NCBI RefSeq assembly: GCF_006716905.1
Contig: NZ_VFPV01000004.1
Coordinates: forward strand, 372,001-436,000
DNA from: Acidovorax temperans
Lineage (GTDB): Bacteria; Pseudomonadota; Gammaproteobacteria; Burkholderiales; Burkholderiaceae_C
Reading direction: 5' to 3'
DNA: 64,000 nt
The first letter of the stretch is position 1. The number at the start of each line of letters is the position of its first letter. The position numbers were made by a program, and so were the translations under genes. The notes beneath the pieces are model-generated. The model did no database searches. It was given only the letters and a program-made list of their open reading frames with translations, and was not told the origin of the DNA. Below, piece by piece: positions 59,929 to 64,000 of the stretch.

Positions 59929-60816
59929 TCAGGCTGGGTGGCCCTTGGCCTGGCGGCGGCGGAAGAAATGGGCCAGCGCCAGCGCGAGGGCCATCACCAC
60001 CAGCGAAACAAAGGTGGTGACCGTGCCCAGCGCGTAGATGGCGGGCGTGGTGACGGTGGTGGTGAGGCCCTGCAGTTCCAGCGGCAGGGTGTTCACGTCG
60101 CCAATGGCCTGTGAGGTGCGGGCGATCTCGTCCCAGCTCAGGGTGAAGCCGAACATGCCCACGCCCACCACCGAGGGCGCGATCAGCGGCAGCACCACGT
60201 GGCGAAAGCCTTGCCAGGGCGTGGCCCCCAGGTCACGCGCCGCCTCTTCGTAGCTGGGGTTGAAGCGGTTGAAGATGGCGAACATGATGAGCAGGCCGAA
60301 GGGCAGCGTCCAGGTGAGGTGCGCACCCAGGGCCGACGAGTACAGGCCCAGCGTGGTGGTGAAGCTCTCTTGCTGCGCGGTCATGCCCAGGGCCTCGAAG
60401 GCCCACTTCAGCCCGGTGTCGAGCAGCCGGAACTCCAGGCCGATGCCCAGCGACACGATGATGGACGGCATGATCAGGCTGGCCACCACCACGAAGAACA
60501 GCGCGTGGCCGCCCTTCAGCCGCTTGCGAAAGGCCAGCCCGGCCAGCACCGACAAGACCACGGTGAGCACCATCACCGCCAGGCCCAGGCCCAGCGAGCG
60601 CTTGAGCGCAGCGCCAATGTCCACCACGCCCAGGCCCTCGGCGAGCTGGCGGAACCAGTGCAGCGAGAAGCCGCGAATGGGAAAGGTCAGCCCGCCTTCC
60701 GGGCCCTGAAAACTCAGCACCACGATCACCAGCATGGGGCCGTAGAGGAAGGCCACGAAGGCCGCGAAGAACAGCGCAAGGAACCAGAAGCTGGCGGGGC
60801 GTTTGTCGCGGGTCAT
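59929..60816 (-). CDS. Spermidine/putrescine-type ABC transporter permease (PotC-like)
   Basis: A 295-residue permease with six helices: the first in PASFWFLALFFAAFVAFLYGPMLVIVVLSF, the EAA loop in EEAARDLGATPWQGFRHVVLPLIAPSVVG. The FNRFNPSYEEAARDLGA pattern is PotC-type. Starts 4 bases after the PotB-like stop. A polyamine or a related small cation or amide is the expected cargo by family. Confidence 0.88.
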   Translation of the reverse strand: MTRDKRPASFWFLALFFAAFVAFLYGPMLVIVVLSFQGPEGGLTFPIRGFSLHWFRQLAEGLGVVDIGAALKRSLGLGLAVMVLTVVLSVLAGLAFRKRLKGGHALFFVVVASLIMPSIIVSLGIGLEFRLLDTGLKWAFEALGMTAQQESFTTTLGLYSSALGAHLTWTLPFGLLIMFAIFNRFNPSYEEAARDLGATPWQGFRHVVLPLIAPSVVGVGMFGFTLSWDEIARTSQAIGDVNTLPLELQGLTTTVTTPAIYALGTVTTFVSLVVMALALALAHFFRRRQAKGHPA

Positions 60817-60819
60817 GGC

Positions 60820-61734
60820 TCAAAGCTCCTTGCGCACATCGACCAGGCGAGTGAGCGCCCAGATGATCATGAGCACCAGCGCCAGCAGGATCACGGCGTT
60901 GGCGGCGGCCAGCGGGAACTGCAGGTACGAGGTCTGCACCTGAATGATCTTGCCCACCGAGGCGATCTGCTGCCCGCCCATCACGCCGACGGTGACGAAG
61001 TCGCCCATGACGATGGTGATGACGAAGATCGAGCCCACGATGATGCCGGTGCGCGAGAGCGGCACGATCACATTCCACAGGGTTTGCCAGGCCGAGGCGC
61101 CGCTGTCGCTGGCGGCCTCCAGCAGGCTGCGGTCGATGCGCATCATCGAGTTGAAGATGGGCACGATCATGAACATGGTGTAGAGGTGCACGAAGGCCAG
61201 CACCACCGAGAAGTCGGAGAACAGCAACCACTCGACGGGCTGCTCCACCAGGCCCAGCCCCATCAGGCTCTGGTTCACCAGGCCGTTGCGCCCCAGCAGC
61301 GGCACCCACGAGATCATGCGGATCACGTTGGACGTCCAGAAGGGCACGGTGCACAGCACGAACAGCAGCGTCTGCACGGTGCTGGAGCGCACGTGAAAGG
61401 CCAGGAAGTACGACACCGTGAAGCCCACCACCAGCGTGATCAGCCACACCAGCAGGCTGAACTTGAAGGTGGAGAGGTAGGTCTTGAAGGTGGTGCACAG
61501 CTCTTGCGTGTTGCCACAGCCTTCAAAGATGGAGACGTAGTTCTTGGCCGTGAAGGCCGGCAGCAACTCGTATTCGTTGAAGTCCCAGAAGCTCACCATG
61601 CCGATGAGCGCCAGGGGCAGCAGAAAGAACAGCACGAACACCGCCGTCAGGGGCAGCGCCTGCCACCAGGCGGCCAGGGCCCGGCCCGGGCTGCCGGATG
61701 ACGGTGCGTGCGCAGAGACGGCGGGGGTGCTCAT
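60820..61734 (-). CDS. Spermidine/putrescine-type ABC transporter permease (PotB-like)
   Basis: A 304-residue permease: first helix LPLTAVFVLFFLLPLALIGMVSFWDF, a long periplasmic loop with CGNTQELCTTFKTYLSTF (two cysteines), then VPFWTSNVIRMISWVPLLGRNGLVNQ, which is typical for PotB. The EAA loop is EAASDSGASAWQTLWNVIVPLSRTG. Starts 24 bases after the binding-protein stop. Confidence 0.88.
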   Translation of the reverse strand: MSTPAVSAHAPSSGSPGRALAAWWQALPLTAVFVLFFLLPLALIGMVSFWDFNEYELLPAFTAKNYVSIFEGCGNTQELCTTFKTYLSTFKFSLLVWLITLVVGFTVSYFLAFHVRSSTVQTLLFVLCTVPFWTSNVIRMISWVPLLGRNGLVNQSLMGLGLVEQPVEWLLFSDFSVVLAFVHLYTMFMIVPIFNSMMRIDRSLLEAASDSGASAWQTLWNVIVPLSRTGIIVGSIFVITIVMGDFVTVGVMGGQQIASVGKIIQVQTSYLQFPLAAANAVILLALVLMIIWALTRLVDVRKEL

Positions 61735-61758
61735 GGCGGGCTCAGCTCAGGTGCGCGC

Positions 61759-63042
61759 TCAGGCGGCGACGAACTCGTTCCACTTCTGCACCATGTACGT
61801 GTTCTCGTCCATGAGCGCGTTCCAGCACGAGATGGCGCCCATGCGCTGCTCGTAAGAGCCGCCGTCGCGCACACCACCGGCCTTGTGCAGCAGCTCGCCG
61901 TTGGGGCTCTTGATGTCTTTCTCGGCGGGCTTGCCCTCCATCCAGTAGGCCCACTCGTAGGGCTCCATCTTGGCCTTGGCGGTCTCCAGCACGGCGCTGT
62001 AGTAGCCCTGGCGGTTCAGGTAGGCGCCGGCCCAGCCGTCGAGGAACCAGTTGATGAACTCGTAGGCGCCGTCGAGCTTGCGGCCGGAAAGCGTGGTGGG
62101 CAGACCGAAGCCAGCGGCCCAGGCGCGGTAACCCTCTTTCAGCGGCTGGAAGGTGCAGGCAATGCCCTTGGAGCGCACAGCCGTGACGGCGGGCGACCAC
62201 ATCGACTGAATGACCACCTCGCCCGAGGCCATGAGGTTGACCGACTCGTTGAAGTCTTTCCAGAGGCTGCGGAACTGGCCGGCCTTCTTGGCCTCGATCA
62301 GGGTCTTGATCGTGAGGTCGATATCCTTCTTGGTCATGTTGCCCTTGTCGGGGTACTTGTAGAGGCCCATGGCTTCCACCACCATGGCCGCGTCCATGAT
62401 GCCGATGGAGGGAATGTTCAGGATGGAGGCCTTGCCCTTGAACTCGGGGTTGAGCAGCTCGGCCCAGCTGCTGATGGGGCGCTTGATCAGGTCGGGCCGG
62501 ATGCCCAGCGTGTCGGCGTTGTAGACCGTGGGGATGAGCGACATGTACTGCGTGGGCGAGGTCGCGAACTTCTTGGACTTCTCGCCTTCGAGGTACATCA
62601 CCTTCTTCGGCGCGGTGCCCTGGTCGCCCACCTTCTTGCCGCCGATCTCGCCCTTGGTGAACAGCGGTGTGGTCTTGTCGGCGTTCTTGATGCGCTTGGT
62701 GTCGATGCCCTTGAGGTTGCCGGTGGGCACGATCTTCTTGAGCGAGAAGTACTCGGAGTCCAGCAGGTCAAAGCTGTTGGGCGCGGTCACGGCGCGCTTG
62801 GCCACCTCGTCGGTGGTGACGGCCACGTACTGGATCTCGATGCCGGTGTCGGCCTTGAACTTCTCGGCGATGGCCTTGTCCTGGTTCACCGCGGTGCCCA
62901 GGTAGCGCAGCACGATCTTTTCCTGCGCGTGAACGGCCGGAAACATGCCCGCCGCCAGAATGCCGGCCGTTCCCTTGAGCAGGGTGCGGCGCTGAACGTG
63001 ACCGCTGGCGGCGTCGGTGTCGTGGGAAGCCTGGTCTGACAT
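61759..63042 (-). CDS. Spermidine/putrescine-type ABC substrate-binding protein (PotD-like)
   Basis: A 427-residue periplasmic binding protein with a Tat-type signal (QRRTLLKGTAGILAAGMFPAVHAQ, twin Arg then a hydrophobic stretch, cleaved near residue 41). Mature features are LRYLGTAVNQDKAIAEKFKADTGIEIQYV near the start and EFKGKASILNIPSIGIMDAAMVVEAMGL in the second lobe. The ligand pocket cannot be read. It is encoded between the ATPase and the two permeases. Confidence 0.86.
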   Translation of the reverse strand: MSDQASHDTDAASGHVQRRTLLKGTAGILAAGMFPAVHAQEKIVLRYLGTAVNQDKAIAEKFKADTGIEIQYVAVTTDEVAKRAVTAPNSFDLLDSEYFSLKKIVPTGNLKGIDTKRIKNADKTTPLFTKGEIGGKKVGDQGTAPKKVMYLEGEKSKKFATSPTQYMSLIPTVYNADTLGIRPDLIKRPISSWAELLNPEFKGKASILNIPSIGIMDAAMVVEAMGLYKYPDKGNMTKKDIDLTIKTLIEAKKAGQFRSLWKDFNESVNLMASGEVVIQSMWSPAVTAVRSKGIACTFQPLKEGYRAWAAGFGLPTTLSGRKLDGAYEFINWFLDGWAGAYLNRQGYYSAVLETAKAKMEPYEWAYWMEGKPAEKDIKSPNGELLHKAGGVRDGGSYEQRMGAISCWNALMDENTYMVQKWNEFVAA

Positions 63043-63101
63043 GGTGAAGTCCTCTTGCGTGGTGGGGTGGAAACAGGGGTCGTGAAAACAGGAAGGCGGG
63101 C

Positions 63102-64000
<899 letters not shown>

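Noticed and set aside
57635-60114. Overlapping plus-strand frames of over 470 codons
   Set aside because: Antisense to the CobW, CGLCG and deacetylase genes, whose motifs are clear on the minus strand.

Overview
The window looks like chromosome or a large replicon of a high-GC betaproteobacterium, most likely Comamonadaceae (Comamonas, Acidovorax or Delftia type). The evidence is the codon use, an Fe-type nitrile hydratase operon, and several importer-plus-hydrolase catabolic operons mixed with IS5, IS4, IS30, IS66, IS3 and IS110 elements. I see no rRNA, tRNA, CRISPR array or replication origin.

Layout. 1-6372: end of an IS4-type transposase, then a minus-strand nitrile/amide operon (TrmB-like regulator, NitT/TauT-type ABC importer, nitrile hydratase alpha and beta, amidase). 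6788-7660: a lone creatininase-family amidohydrolase. 7690-12824: mobile debris, including a truncated recombinase module, two IS5-family elements and an IS3 remnant. 12958-22201: LysR regulator divergent from a plus-strand operon (D-serine ammonia-lyase, oligopeptide ABC importer with fused ATPases, M81 peptidase). 22437-25507: wrecked hicBA, an intact RelE/ParE-type toxin with its antitoxin, an IS30 fragment and a complete IS5-family element. 25518-35605: cyclic amide/ureide catabolism (hydratase, PuuE-like deacetylase, amidase, TRAP transporter, hydantoinase) divergent from an arylmalonate-decarboxylase-like protein, a GntR regulator and a hydantoin racemase. 35617-50029: a second mobile zone with IS4 remnants, an intact three-gene tyrosine-recombinase module, an IS5-family element, a large serine recombinase gene split by an IS110 element, a 12-bp minisatellite and a MITE-like repeat. 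50148-64000: minus-strand cluster with ureidoglycolate lyase, RpiR regulator, hydantoinase, PLP enzyme, amino-acid ABC importer, racemase-like protein, CobW GTPase, a CGLCG mini-protein, a deacetylase and a polyamine-type ABC importer that runs off the right edge.

Common theme. Nearly all metabolic genes attack non-peptide C-N bonds: nitriles, amides, creatinine-like lactams, hydantoins, ureides and D-serine. Each group is paired with its own importer and regulator. The two hydantoinase clusters are parallel in content but not duplicates, and they flank the main mobile zone.

Best candidates for something new. (1) The three-gene module at 38111-43633: two large tyrosine-recombinase-type proteins and a small partner, all translationally overlapped. 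A second, divergent and truncated copy lies at 8118-10206. (2) The IS110 insertion at 47422-48596: the target gene can be rebuilt exactly across a TA core, and the element's 5' noncoding region carries matches to both target and donor ends, as expected of a bridge RNA.
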